From Polaribacter sp. BM10 (GTDB lineage: Bacteria; Bacteroidota; Bacteroidia; Flavobacteriales; Flavobacteriaceae): DNA of 64,000 nt. The stretch lies in the NCBI RefSeq assembly GCF_002005425.1, contig NZ_CP019704.1, forward strand, positions 1,168,501-1,232,500. Reading direction: 5' to 3'. Below, in pieces: positions 37,684-46,900 of this stretch (its first letter is position 1; every line of letters begins with the position of its first letter). Under the pieces are notes generated by a model. It was given only the letters and a program-made list of their open reading frames with translations. It was not told where the DNA came from and made no database searches. The translations under genes and the position numbers were made by a program.

Positions 37684-38223
37684 ATGCAGCAAAAAATTGT
37701 TCTTATTGGCGGACCAGGAACTGGTAAAACTACTATTATAAATGAACTTATTAAAAAGGGATATTATTGTATGCCAGAAGTTTCTAGAGAGGTAACTTTA
37801 AAGGCTAAAGAAGATGGTATCGATCAACTTTTTTTAACAGAGCCTTTATTATTTAGTAAAATGCTTTTAGAAGGTAGAGAAAATCAATACTTAAAAGCAA
37901 CAGATTTAGAAAAAGACATTGTTTTTTTTGATAGAGGAATACCAGATGTTCACGCATACATGGATTATTTTAAAACAGAATATCCAGATTACTTCTTAGA
38001 AAAGTGCAAAAAATATGAATATACCAAAATATTTCATTTTTCGCCTTGGGAAGAAATACACACCACAGACAACGAGCGTTACGAATCTTTTGTAGAATCT
38101 GTACAAATTGATAAGTTTTTGGTAAAAGCCTACTCTGATTTGGGTTATAATTTAATAAATGTGCCTTTTGGTTCTATAGAAGAACGTACAAACTTCATTT
38201 TAAATTCGCTAACAAGCGAATGA
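37684..38223 (+). CDS. AAA_28-type P-loop NTPase
   Basis: A 179-residue P-loop protein. The Walker A is VLIGGPGTGKTTIINELIKK at the very N-terminus, and FFDRGIPDVHAYMDYF (about 79-94) is the Walker B/lid region seen in NadR-like and AAA_28 kinases. YCMPEVSREVTLKAKEDG follows the P-loop as in that family. A kinase on a nucleoside or small metabolite is likely, but the substrate is unknown. I start at the ATG next to the P-loop; an in-frame TTG 69 bases upstream would put about 23 unrelated residues before it and run through the promoter box. The recQ start overlaps its stop. Confidence 0.82.
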   Translation: MQQKIVLIGGPGTGKTTIINELIKKGYYCMPEVSREVTLKAKEDGIDQLFLTEPLLFSKMLLEGRENQYLKATDLEKDIVFFDRGIPDVHAYMDYFKTEYPDYFLEKCKKYEYTKIFHFSPWEEIHTTDNERYESFVESVQIDKFLVKAYSDLGYNLINVPFGSIEERTNFILNSLTSE

Positions 38224-40115
38224 TGTTATCACCAGAAAATACATTAAAAAAATATTGGGGATTTACCTCCTTTAGAGCACCTCAAAAAGAAATTATTTCT
38301 GCTGTTTTAAACAACAAAGACACCATTGCGTTATTACCAACTGGTGGCGGAAAATCTATTTGCTTTCAAGTACCTGCATTGGTAAAAGAAGGAGTTTGTA
38401 TTGTGGTTTCGCCCTTAATTGCTTTAATGCAAGATCAAGTAGAGAATTTAAAGCAGAAAAATATAAAAGCGGTTACAATACCTACCGGAAGTCAGCAAGA
38501 TGAAATTGTAACACTATTCGATAAAATTAAATTCGGTAAAGTAAAGTTTTTATATATATCGCCAGAAAGATTGCAATCATCTTTAATTCAGCAAAAAATT
38601 AAAGAATTAAATGTAAACTTGGTTGCAATTGATGAAGCACATTGCATTTCTGAATGGGGACATGACTTTAGACCTTCTTATAGAAATATAAAAGTACTTA
38701 AAGAAATTTTACCAGAAGTTGGTTTTATTGCATTAACTGCAACAGCAAATAAAAAAGTGTTGTTAGATATTGAAACCAATCTAGAATTAAAAAACACTTT
38801 GCTTTTTAAAAAGTCTTTTTTTCGAGAAAACTTAGCATATCAAGTTTTTAAAATTGAAGATAAACTAGAAAGACTTACAAGTATTTTTAGAAAAACTAAA
38901 ACACCAGCAATTGTTTATGTAAATTCTAGAAAAAAAACTGAAGAAATCTCTAATTTTTTAAATGCTAATAACTTTAAAAGCACTTTTTATCACGCGGGTT
39001 TAACTATTATAGATAAAGAAAAGGCTTTTAATAATTGGATGCTAGAGAAAACACCAATAATTGTAGCAACCAATGCATTTGGCATGGGAATAGACAAACC
39101 CAATGTTGGATTGGTAATTCATTATAATTTACCAAATAGTTTAGAAAACTACGTGCAAGAAACAGGTAGAGCTGGTAGAAATGAAAAAAAATCTTTCGGT
39201 GTCTTATTATATAATGAGCATGACATTTATTTACATCAAAAGCAAATAGAAAACTCTATACCTTCTATTATAGAAATTAAAGAGGTTCATAAAAAGTTAT
39301 ATCAACAATTTAGAATAGCCTTAGGTGAAATTTCAGAAGAAGTTTATGCTTTTAATTTTTATGAGTTCTGTAAAAAGTACAACTTACAAGTTCTTAAAAC
39401 AGGTGCTATTTTAAAATTATTGGTTAATTATGGTATTATAGAACTTAATAGTAGTTTTAATAAAAAATCTACTTTGAAGGTTACAGCTTCTCATTATTCC
39501 ATCTTAAATTTTTCTAACAATAATAACTCTTTAAAAAACTTTATAAATGTACTTTTAAGAACTTACGGAGGTTTGTTTGAAGATGAAATAAAAATAAACG
39601 AATTCTATATAGCCAAGAAAGCAGGAATAACTTCTAATAAAGTAATTCAGAATTTAGAACTATTAGAACAGCAACAGTTACTTGTATACAATCAATCTAA
39701 CGAAAATGCTGCTTTAAATTTTCTAATGCCTAGAGAAGATGATAAAACTATCAATAGATATTCTAAAGAAATAAAACAGTTTCTATTTCTAAAGGAAGAA
39801 AAAGCAAAAAACTTTATCGCTTTTATTAAGAACAACAAAGTTTGTAGAAGCAAGCAACTTTTGGCATATTTTGACGAAATTAAACAAGAAAACTGTGGCA
39901 TCTGTGATGTTTGTTTAGCTCACAAAAAAAAGCAAACAAAAAACATATCCGAAGAAATTACAACTCTTTTAAACTATAACAAACAACTATCGTCAAAAGA
40001 AATTAGTAATTTTTTAAATGCTAAAGAGAAAGACATTTTAATACATTTGCAAACGCTTCTTGCAGAAGATAAACTAATATTAAATAATCTAAATAAATTT
40101 CAACTAAAAATATAA
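38220..40115 (+). CDS. recQ: ATP-dependent DNA helicase RecQ
   Basis: 3'-to-5' SF2 helicase for recombination and fork repair. The helicase core shows FRAPQKEII (motif 0), LLPTGGGKSICFQVP (motif I, about 38-52), AIDEAHCISEWGHDFRP (motif II, about 139-155), ALTATA (III), THAT-type NAFGMGIDKPNVG (V) and QETGRAGRN (VI). The zinc-binding RQC segment is CKKYNLQ...CGICDVCLAHKKKQ (late cysteines near 556-565). At 631 residues it is slightly longer than the short RecQ form, with a helical tail instead of a clear HRDC domain. Both ATGs at its start are possible. It probably shares a transcript with the upstream NTPase and fmt. Confidence 0.94.
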   Translation: MMLSPENTLKKYWGFTSFRAPQKEIISAVLNNKDTIALLPTGGGKSICFQVPALVKEGVCIVVSPLIALMQDQVENLKQKNIKAVTIPTGSQQDEIVTLFDKIKFGKVKFLYISPERLQSSLIQQKIKELNVNLVAIDEAHCISEWGHDFRPSYRNIKVLKEILPEVGFIALTATANKKVLLDIETNLELKNTLLFKKSFFRENLAYQVFKIEDKLERLTSIFRKTKTPAIVYVNSRKKTEEISNFLNANNFKSTFYHAGLTIIDKEKAFNNWMLEKTPIIVATNAFGMGIDKPNVGLVIHYNLPNSLENYVQETGRAGRNEKKSFGVLLYNEHDIYLHQKQIENSIPSIIEIKEVHKKLYQQFRIALGEISEEVYAFNFYEFCKKYNLQVLKTGAILKLLVNYGIIELNSSFNKKSTLKVTASHYSILNFSNNNNSLKNFINVLLRTYGGLFEDEIKINEFYIAKKAGITSNKVIQNLELLEQQQLLVYNQSNENAALNFLMPREDDKTINRYSKEIKQFLFLKEEKAKNFIAFIKNNKVCRSKQLLAYFDEIKQENCGICDVCLAHKKKQTKNISEEITTLLNYNKQLSSKEISNFLNAKEKDILIHLQTLLAEDKLILNNLNKFQLKI

Positions 40116-40117
40116 AT

Positions 40118-41062
40118 ATGAAAGATATGCGTATCGTTTTTATGGGAACGCCAGATTTTGCCGTGGCCATTTTAAAACATTTAGTAGAAAACAACTATAC
40201 AATTGCAGGCGTAATTACTGCACCAGATAAACCTGCCGGTAGAGGAAGAAAAATAAATGAGTCTGCAGTAAAAAAGTATGCAAAATCTCAAGATTTAAAA
40301 ATATTACAACCAACTAACTTAAAAAACGAAGATTTTTTAAGTGAATTAAAATCTTTAAATGCCAATTTACAAATTGTTGTTGCCTTTAGAATGCTACCTA
40401 AAGTTGTATGGCAAATGCCAGAATTAGGTACATTTAATTTACATGCTTCTTTATTACCAGAATATAGAGGTGCTGCACCAATACATTGGTCTATTATTAA
40501 CGGAGAAACAAAAACGGGTGTAACCACATTTTTTATTGATGATAAAATTGATACCGGAGAAATTATATTACAAGAAGAAATTCCAGTTTTAGAAACAGAA
40601 ACTGTAGGTAGTTTGCACGACAAATTAATGCATTTGGGTGCAAGTTTAGTTTCTAAAACTGTAGATTATATTGCAAATGGAAATGTAATTACTACAAAAC
40701 AACCCCATTTAGAAGAAAAATCTGCACCAAAATTAAACCCAGAAAATACGAAAATAGATTGGACGGACAGTTTAGAGAATATTTATAATAAAATTAGAGG
40801 TTTAAACCCTTTTCCGGCAGCTTGGACGTTAATATATAATAATGATGAAGAAGTTTCTGCTAAAATTTATGCCGTAAGTAAACAAATAGAAACACACACT
40901 TTTAGTTTGGGAAGTATTATTGCATCTAAAAAAGAATTAAAAGTTGCAGTAAATGGTGGTTATATTATTATTGATGAAATAAAACTTTCTGGTAAGAAAA
41001 AGATGGATTCAAAAAGCTTATTAAATGGCTTTCATTTTTCTTCGGATGCTAAAATGATGTAA
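40118..41062 (+). CDS. fmt: Methionyl-tRNA formyltransferase
   Basis: Formylates Met-tRNA(fMet) for initiation with 10-formyl-THF. MRIVFMGTPDFAVAILKHL begins the Rossmann-like fold, KPAGRGRKI is the substrate loop, and the catalytic asparagine and histidine lie in FNLHASLLPEYRGAAPIHW (about 106-124), with the catalytic aspartate in DDKIDTGEI (about 142-150). The C-terminal OB-like domain begins near residue 207 with INPFPAAW-type GLNPFPAAW. 314 residues is standard. The ATG four codons upstream of MRIVF is equally possible. It starts 2 bp after recQ, so it is probably co-transcribed, an unusual partner for fmt. Confidence 0.96.
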   Translation: MKDMRIVFMGTPDFAVAILKHLVENNYTIAGVITAPDKPAGRGRKINESAVKKYAKSQDLKILQPTNLKNEDFLSELKSLNANLQIVVAFRMLPKVVWQMPELGTFNLHASLLPEYRGAAPIHWSIINGETKTGVTTFFIDDKIDTGEIILQEEIPVLETETVGSLHDKLMHLGASLVSKTVDYIANGNVITTKQPHLEEKSAPKLNPENTKIDWTDSLENIYNKIRGLNPFPAAWTLIYNNDEEVSAKIYAVSKQIETHTFSLGSIIASKKELKVAVNGGYIIIDEIKLSGKKKMDSKSLLNGFHFSSDAKMM

Positions 41063-41110
41063 AGCCTTTATTGATGCGGTTTGTAGAGTTTTTTGATTTT
41101 CAAAGCATGC

Positions 41111-41142
41111 TTTATTAACAATTGACCTACATTTATTAACAA
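41111..41142 (+). repeat. Direct repeat TTTATTAACAA upstream of the HU promoter
   Basis: TTTATTAACAA occurs at 41111-41121 and 41132-41142, spaced 21 bp start to start (two DNA turns), 25 bp ahead of the HU -33 box. This is a plausible operator or activator-binding site. No factor can be named. Confidence 0.55.
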
Positions 41143-41166
41143 AATGCCCGTTTTTGGGCTTACATA

Positions 41167-41197
41167 TTTGCGTAAACCCACAATCCGTCTATATTTG
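41167..41197 (+). promoter_or_regulatory. Consensus promoter for the HU gene
   Basis: TTTG (41167-41170), a 19-bp spacer and TATATTTG (41190-41197), 52 bp before the ATG. Together with the upstream direct repeats this looks like a strong, regulated promoter. Confidence 0.85.
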
Positions 41198-41249
41198 TTA
41201 AGCTATTAAGCAAAAAGTATAATAAAAATAATTTAAAAATCAATTCATT

Positions 41250-41522
41250 ATGAACAAATCAGATTTAATCGATGCAATGGCTGCTGACGCAGGAATTTCT
41301 AAAGTAGCAGCTAAAGCAGCTTTAGAGTCTTTTACAGGTAACGTAACTTCTGCTTTAAAGAAAAAAGAAAAAGTTGCCTTAGTTGGTTTCGGAACTTTTT
41401 CTGTATCTGAAAGAGCTGCAAGAACTGGTAGAAATCCTCAAACAGGAAAGACTATTGAAATTGCTGCTAAAAATGTAGCAAAATTTAAAGCTGGAGCTGG
41501 ATTAAGCGATGCTGTAAACTAA
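41250..41522 (+). CDS. HU-family DNA-binding protein
   Basis: A 90-residue nucleoid protein that bends and compacts DNA as a dimer. [20 protein letters not shown] opens the helical dimerisation part, [20 protein letters not shown] leads into the beta arm, and [20 protein letters not shown] is the proline-tipped arm and saddle. It lacks the insertions of specialised IHF subunits, so it is a homodimeric HU-type protein. Strong promoter elements and a terminator show a monocistronic, highly expressed gene. The 187-bp upstream gap also has a direct repeat and a small GCCC/GGGC hairpin. Confidence 0.96.
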   Translation: MNKSDLIDAMAADAGISKVAAKAALESFTGNVTSALKKKEKVALVGFGTFSVSERAARTGRNPQTGKTIEIAAKNVAKFKAGAGLSDAVN

Positions 41523-41549
41523 TAATTACAGTTTTAAATAAAATAAAAG

Positions 41550-41576
41550 CTCTCTTTTTTAAGAGAGTTTTTTTTT
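41550..41576 (+). terminator. Terminator of the HU gene
   Basis: CTCTCTT and AAGAGAG close a short T-rich loop, followed by at least nine T residues, 28 bp after the HU stop. Confidence 0.8.
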
Positions 41577-41612
41577 GTTAAAATTTTACCTATATTTAGA
41601 TAAAAAAATTGA

Positions 41613-42170
41613 ATGTCTAAACTCCTCCCAAAAAAAGGTAGACTTTTGGTTGCAGAACCATCTATCTTAAACGACAATTCATTTAACAGAGCTATTGTTC
41701 TATTAACTGAACATACAGATAATAATTCTGTCGGTTTTATTTTAAATAAACCATTAGAATATTGTATTAAAGATTTATTACCAGAAATAGATTGTGATTT
41801 CAATATTTATCAAGGTGGCCCTGTAGAACAAGATAATTTGTACTTTGTACATAGAATACCACAATTATTAGACGAAAGCATAGAAGTTGCTAACGGTGTC
41901 TTTTGGGGTGGCGATTTTAATCAATTAAAAGACCTTCTTAACAATGGTTTGCTAGAAGAATCTGATATTCGATTCTTTTTAGGCTATTCTGGCTGGGATA
42001 AAGATCAACTAGAAGATGAATTAAGCGGAAACTCTTGGTTTGTTACAGAAAATAACTTCGAAAACATTTTTTCTAACGACGAAGAAAGCCTTTGGAAAAA
42101 TAAATTACTAGAAAAAGGAGGTAATTATAAACTTTGGGCAAACGCACCAAACGATTTTAACTTAAATTAA
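41613..42170 (+). CDS. YqgE/AlgH family protein
   Basis: A 185-residue protein of the YqgE/AlgH (DUF179) family, whose role is unsettled despite wide conservation. GRLLVAEPSILNDNSFNRAI starts the fold, followed by HTDNNSVGFILNKPLEY, the NIYQGGPVEQDNLYFVHR segment and FFLGYSGWDKDQLEDEL (about 126-142), which are all hallmarks. No signal peptide. In E. coli, yqgE precedes yqgF (ruvX); here ruvX is 33 kb away. The gene converges on the class IV aminotransferase gene through a shared TTAA stop. Confidence 0.93.
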   Translation: MSKLLPKKGRLLVAEPSILNDNSFNRAIVLLTEHTDNNSVGFILNKPLEYCIKDLLPEIDCDFNIYQGGPVEQDNLYFVHRIPQLLDESIEVANGVFWGGDFNQLKDLLNNGLLEESDIRFFLGYSGWDKDQLEDELSGNSWFVTENNFENIFSNDEESLWKNKLLEKGGNYKLWANAPNDFNLN

Positions 42171-43000
42171 TTACCAGCAATTTGTAAAAGATTTAAATTG
42201 GCTTGTAATTTTGTAGCCAAACTACTTGTAAATATTTTTTTCTTGTATTTAGTTATTGCTTGTACCCCAACAATTGCATTTGTAATAAAAACTTCATCAG
42301 CCTTTTGAATCTCAAACGGAGAAATTGTTGTTTCTTCGATAGTAAAATCTTTATTTTTAGTTAAGATTTCTATGATTTTTCCTCTTACAATACCTTTAAT
42401 ACATCCTTCTGATAAGGCAGGTGTTTTAACAACATTACCTTTTACAACAAATATATTTCCGTTGGTAACCTCTACTACTCCTTTTCTTTCATTTAAAAGA
42501 ACGCAACTATCTAAATCATTTTCATTAGCATAAATACTTGCTAGAGTATTAAGCATTCTATTATTTGTTTTTACTGTAGATAGCAAACCAGAATAGTTGT
42601 AAAAATCTTTAAAAACATCAACTTTATACTCATTTTTAGAAACATAAGTATTTTCACTAGCTTCAATCGAATAATCAACTTTGTTAGTTTTTGGTGTATA
42701 CAAACCACCATCTTTTCTATAAACATTTAAACGAACTCTATAAGATGGTGCGTCATCTATAACTGCTATTGTTTTTAAAATTTCTTTTTCTAAAAACTCT
42801 AAAGTAAATTCCATAGGAATTTTCATACGCAACATTCTCATCGAAGCCATCAATCTAAAATAATGATCTTCCCAAAAAACAACTTTTTTGTTTACAACTT
42901 TAATTGTTTCAAAAATAGCATCTCCGTATTTAAATCCTCTATTATCCTTAGAAAGGCTTACGTTTTCTTTAAATAATAACTCACCGTTTAAATTAATCAT
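42167..43000 (-). CDS. Class IV aminotransferase
   Basis: A 277-residue fold-type IV PLP enzyme, the group of branched-chain aminotransferases, D-amino acid aminotransferases and aminodeoxychorismate lyase. DNRGFKYGDAIFETIKVVNK (about 19-38) is the conserved first domain, and TVKTNNRMLNTLASIYANEN contains the PLP-lysine region with K near residue 139. GVVEVTNGNIFVVKGN and LSEGCIKGIVRGKIIEI bind the phosphate, and DEVFITNAIVGVQAI closes the active site. No partner (pabB or ilv gene) is next to it, so aminodeoxychorismate lyase and D-amino acid or branched-chain transamination remain alternatives. Confidence 0.85.
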   Translation of the reverse strand: MINLNGELLFKENVSLSKDNRGFKYGDAIFETIKVVNKKVVFWEDHYFRLMASMRMLRMKIPMEFTLEFLEKEILKTIAVIDDAPSYRVRLNVYRKDGGLYTPKTNKVDYSIEASENTYVSKNEYKVDVFKDFYNYSGLLSTVKTNNRMLNTLASIYANENDLDSCVLLNERKGVVEVTNGNIFVVKGNVVKTPALSEGCIKGIVRGKIIEILTKNKDFTIEETTISPFEIQKADEVFITNAIVGVQAITKYKKKIFTSSLATKLQANLNLLQIAGN

Positions 43001-43053
43001 CCTTTAAATTTTAAGAACTGCAAAAATACTACAAATCTTAGTATTATAAACAT

Positions 43054-43083
43054 AAAAAAACCAGCAATAAATGCTGGTTTTTA
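43054..43083 (-). terminator. Terminator of the START-like gene
   Basis: CCAGCA and TGCTGG close a five-base loop and extend through flanking A/T pairs; on the minus strand the hairpin is followed by a T-run. It lies 17 bp after the minus-strand stop. Confidence 0.8.
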
Positions 43084-43100
43084 AATTGTATTTTACCTAA

Positions 43101-43484
43101 TTAAGCACCAATTGTGTGTCTTAATTCTTCTATTTGATTCTCCCAAAGCTGTTTAGCCTCATCTACCTCGTCTTCGTCTTCTGCAAAATCTGTTACTATT
43201 AAAGAAACATCTTTTGTTAATGGATCTACTTGAATTCTAATTTCGAAATAACTGTCATCATCTTCACTCTCTAACCACTTCCAACGCATTCTTTCACCTG
43301 CCTTTTTGGTTATTAAATTTGCTAACTCTTCTGTACCTTCCCAAACAAAGCTAAAAACTTTACCTCTAGAGTTTACTTTATCTGCAAACCATTCTTGTAA
43401 ACTAGAAGGTGAAGATATGTATTGATATAGCATATTAGGCGATGCGTGAATTGGAATTTCTAATTCGAATTTTACTTTATCCAT
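43101..43484 (-). CDS. START-like domain protein
   Basis: A 127-residue protein of the SRPBCC/START-like superfamily (AHSA1-type), which forms a small hydrophobic-cavity fold. KFELEIPIHASPNMLYQYIS at the N-terminus, LQEWFADKVN and FSFVWEGTEELANLI are typical, followed by MRWKWLESEDDDSYFEIRI and the terminal amphipathic helix. There is no membrane segment. It is monocistronic between a tRNA promoter and its own terminator. Ligand and role are unknown; homologues are widespread in Bacteroidetes. Confidence 0.85.
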   Translation of the reverse strand: MDKVKFELEIPIHASPNMLYQYISSPSSLQEWFADKVNSRGKVFSFVWEGTEELANLITKKAGERMRWKWLESEDDDSYFEIRIQVDPLTKDVSLIVTDFAEDEDEVDEAKQLWENQIEELRHTIGA

Positions 43485-43547
43485 TGTTTGTTTTGTTAGG
43501 CAGACAATATAGGTATTAATTCAATTAAAAAAAAATTAAAACACTTC

Positions 43548-43577
43548 TTGCAGGTTTGTAAAAAGTGTCTATATTTG
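43548..43577 (+). promoter_or_regulatory. Consensus promoter for tRNA-Met
   Basis: TTG (43548-43550), 19-bp spacer and TATATTTG (43570-43577), 15 bp before the mature tRNA. The -33 surrounding CTTGCAG is the same as that of the tRNA-Gly promoter. Confidence 0.85.
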
Positions 43578-43592
43578 CACCCGCAAACCAAT

Positions 43593-43666
43593 GGCGAGGT
43601 AGCTCAGTTGGTTAGAGCGCAGGATTCATAACCCTGAGGTCACGGGTTCAAATCCCGTCTTCGCTA
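43593..43666 (+). tRNA. tRNA-Met (CAT), elongator type
   Basis: A 74-nt cloverleaf: D stem GCTC/GAGC, anticodon loop TTCATAA, T arm with GGTTCAAAT between ACGGG and CCCGT. The acceptor GGCGAGG pairs with CTTCGCT using G-T wobbles at pairs 1 and 6; the base 31-39 pair is an A-C mismatch. Initiator features (unpaired 1-72 and three G-C pairs in the anticodon stem) are absent. The CCA is only partly encoded (A then CAAA), so CCA addition is needed. A CAT anticodon also fits lysidine-modified tRNA-Ile, but the body is closer to elongator Met. Confidence 0.92.
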
Positions 43667-43676
43667 CAAATTTAAA

Positions 43677-43708
43677 AAACAGTTTAGGGTATTCTAAACT
43701 GTTTTTTT
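43677..43708 (+). terminator. Terminator of tRNA-Met
   Basis: AAACAGTTTAG and CTAAACTGTTT (11 bp, six-base loop) followed by a T-run, 10 bp after the tRNA. Confidence 0.88.
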
Positions 43709-43867
43709 ATGTTTTAAACTTTCTTAAAAGTCAATTTCTAAGTATTTTTTTTCTCTTAAATTATTCTAATTTAAAATAACTTACTCTGTAATAAAGTTTT
43801 ACCAAATAAAAATCACTTAATTTTATTGATTATTAAAATTTATTTAATAATTTTATAAAACTATATT

Positions 43868-43894
43868 AAGTCCCTTCTACCCTTAAGTAACCCC
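43868..43894 (+). promoter_or_regulatory. C-rich leader upstream of histidine kinase 1
   Basis: In a roughly 70-75% AT gap, CCCTT, CCCTTAA and CCCC occur in a row, the last ending 13 bp before the ATG. Similar C-runs precede kinase 2 and both small secreted protein genes. A protein- or RNA-binding role is a guess. Confidence 0.35.
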
Positions 43895-43907
43895 ATAATC
43901 TTAAGAA

Positions 43908-46900
43908 ATGAATTATAAACTTATATTAATTTTATTTTTACAAAGCACCTTAGTTGCTTTTGTTATCCTTCTTTTATTTAAATTTAGAAAAAAACTTGGT
44001 AAAGGTGTTTTGTACGCTTGTCTTGGCTTGTTTCAATTTGTACAAGTCATGATTTTTATATTAAACAGTGTTTTTCAAAATTTTGCGTACGATTTTCTGG
44101 TAACACCAGGATCTTCTATTTTTGTAACCATTTCACTCTTTACTTTATTGTTAATTTACATTAAAGAAGATGCTAAAGAAACTAGAAAAATTATTTCTAC
44201 AATACTTATAGTTAATGTTTTAATATACTTTATAGCAATTTCTTTTTTATGGAATTTGAGTGATGCAACTGCAACAAATTATTTTAATGTTATAGATATT
44301 TTTTTAGAAAATACACCTTCTTTTATTGTAGGTAATGTTGCTTTATTTTTAGATGCTTTACTATTAATATTTACTTTTGAATTTATATCTAAAATAATAA
44401 AATTTCTATTTCTTCAAATTAGTATTACAATGTTTATCGTATTAACATTTGATACTATCTTTTTTTCAATTTTTACTTTTTATAATTCAGCTAACTTAAT
44501 TGATATTATAGTTTTTGGTTTAATCTCAAAAAATAGTTTTACTATTTATTATAGTTTACTGTTTTATTTTTATCTAAGATTTTTAGATGAGACAGACAAA
44601 GATTTGGTTTATTTTAAAATTAAAGATGTTTTTAAACCTCTTAGTTATAAGCAAAAATTTGAAGTAGCAGTAAATGATATTAAAAAAGCGAATGAAATGT
44701 ATCGCTTACTTACAACAAATTCTAATGACATTATTTGTTTGCAAGAACTTAATGGTAATTATAGTTACGTTAGTCCTTCAATAAAAAAAATTTTAGGTTA
44801 TGAGCAATCATATTTTTTAGGTAAACAAATTTTCTCTATAGTTCACAAAGATGATATTAAAGAACTTCAAGAGAAAATTTCTAATAAAGAGTTCTTTAAA
44901 AATAACCAAACAGCTCCATTAATTTTTAGATTAAAACACAAATTAGGTCATTATGTATGGATAGAGTATTCTACATCACCAATTTATCAAGATAATAAAA
45001 TTACATCTTTTGTAACTTCTGCTAGAGAAATTACGGATAGAATAAAATCTAAAAAGAAGTTAGAAAAATCACTAAAATTATTAAGAAAAAGAGATAAAGC
45101 CTTAAACAAAGCAAGTGAAATAGGTAAGATAGGTTTTATAGAATATAATGCTAAAAAAGAAACTTATGTTTGGTCTGATTATGTATTTGAAATTTTTGGT
45201 CTAAATCCTGACGATAACATTCCTTCTCAAAAAGAATTTCTAAATTTTTTTAGCGATGAAAGCAAAGCTAAAATTTTAAAAAATATCGAAAACTTAGAAT
45301 CAAATGGAAAAGCTTTCCACATGGAAATAAAAGGTAAAAATCAAGAAAATAAAATTATTTGGCTTCGATTAATATTGGAACCTATTTTTGGTGCCGACAA
45401 AAAAGTGAAAGGCCGAAGAGGAATTTTACAGAACATAACAAAAAGTAAGAATTCTAAAATAGCCTTAAAAAATTCTTACAATCTTTTAAAGAAAAAAGAT
45501 CTTTCATTAATTGAGTCGAGTAGAATTGCTAAAATTGGATATTCTGACTATTTATTTGAAACCAATGCTTTTTATTGGTCAGATTATGTTTATAAAATAT
45601 TTGGTTTAGATCCTAATAAAGAAATACCATCTCGAGAAGAAATGATTGCTGTTTATAAAGGTGAATTCTTAGAAAAATTAATTAGTGCTACAAAGAAATT
45701 AGATGCTGATGGAATACCTTATGACATCGAACTTAAAATGACAAATTTTGTAAATAAAGAAGTTTGGGTTAGAATTATAGGACACTTAATTTATGACGAC
45801 GATAAAAATGTAATAGGAAGAAGTGGTGTTTTACAAGATATTACAGATTCTAAGTTAAATAGAATAGAATTAAAAAGATCTAAAAAAGAAATTGAAAACT
45901 CTTTAGAACAATTAGAAAAAAATAAAGCTTCTATGGATGAAGCCAGTAAAGTTGCTAAAATAGGATACTTTGAATATATAATTGCTACAGACAATTTTAG
46001 ATGGTCTGAATATTTATATGATATTTACGGTTTAGATAAAACAAAACCTGTACCACCAAGGGCAGAAATTGTTGCCCAAATAGATAAAGATTCTTTACCT
46101 GTTATTAAACAAGCAACATTAGACCTAACTAATAATGGCGTATCTTATGATATACAAATGAAAATATATCATAAAAAAACTGGTAAAGCTGTATGGGTAA
46201 GAAATGTTGCACAACCTGTTTTTGATAAAAATAAAAATATAATAGGAAGACGTGGCTTAGTGCAAGATATAACAGACAAAAAAGAAAGTATTGATAAAAT
46301 AGCTAGAGCTGAAGAATTGTATAGATTACTAGCAGATAATACAAACGATTTAATATGTTTACAAGAACATGATAGTACGTTTAAATATATAAGCCCATCA
46401 ATAGAAAACCTACTCGGTTATAAACAAGAAGATTTTATAGGCAGAAAAGTATATGATATAGTACATCCAGAAGATTTAGAATCTTTAAAAAACACTTTTT
46501 TCAATATTTCTAAAGAAGTTAAATCTCATGCATTTCCTTTTAGGGCTTTACATAAAAAAGGACATTATATTTGGTTAGAGTTTTTATCTACACCTGTTTA
46601 CAATGGTGATGAGATTAATTATTTTGTAACTTCAGCAAGAGACATAACACAAACAATGGTGGCCAATGAAAATATACAAGAATATCAAAAATCTTTAAAA
46701 AAGTTAACAACAGAAATTACGTTAATAGAAGAAAAACAGAAAAAAGAAATAGCTTCAAATATTCATGATCATTTAAGTCAATCTTTAGTAATTTCTAAAA
46801 TGAAAATTAAAGAATTAAAACGTAATAAAGAATATGAAAAACTAATAAAAGATTTAGATTTTATAGAAAATCATATTACAGACGCATTAGACAATAGTCG

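Noticed and set aside
41146..41159. GCCC/GGGC hairpin after fmt as a rho-independent terminator
   Set aside because: The stem has only four pairs and there is no T-run after it; recorded only as part of the HU upstream region.
43593..43666. CAT tRNA as initiator tRNA-fMet
   Set aside because: It has a paired acceptor end (G-T at 1-72) and lacks the three consecutive G-C pairs in the anticodon stem.
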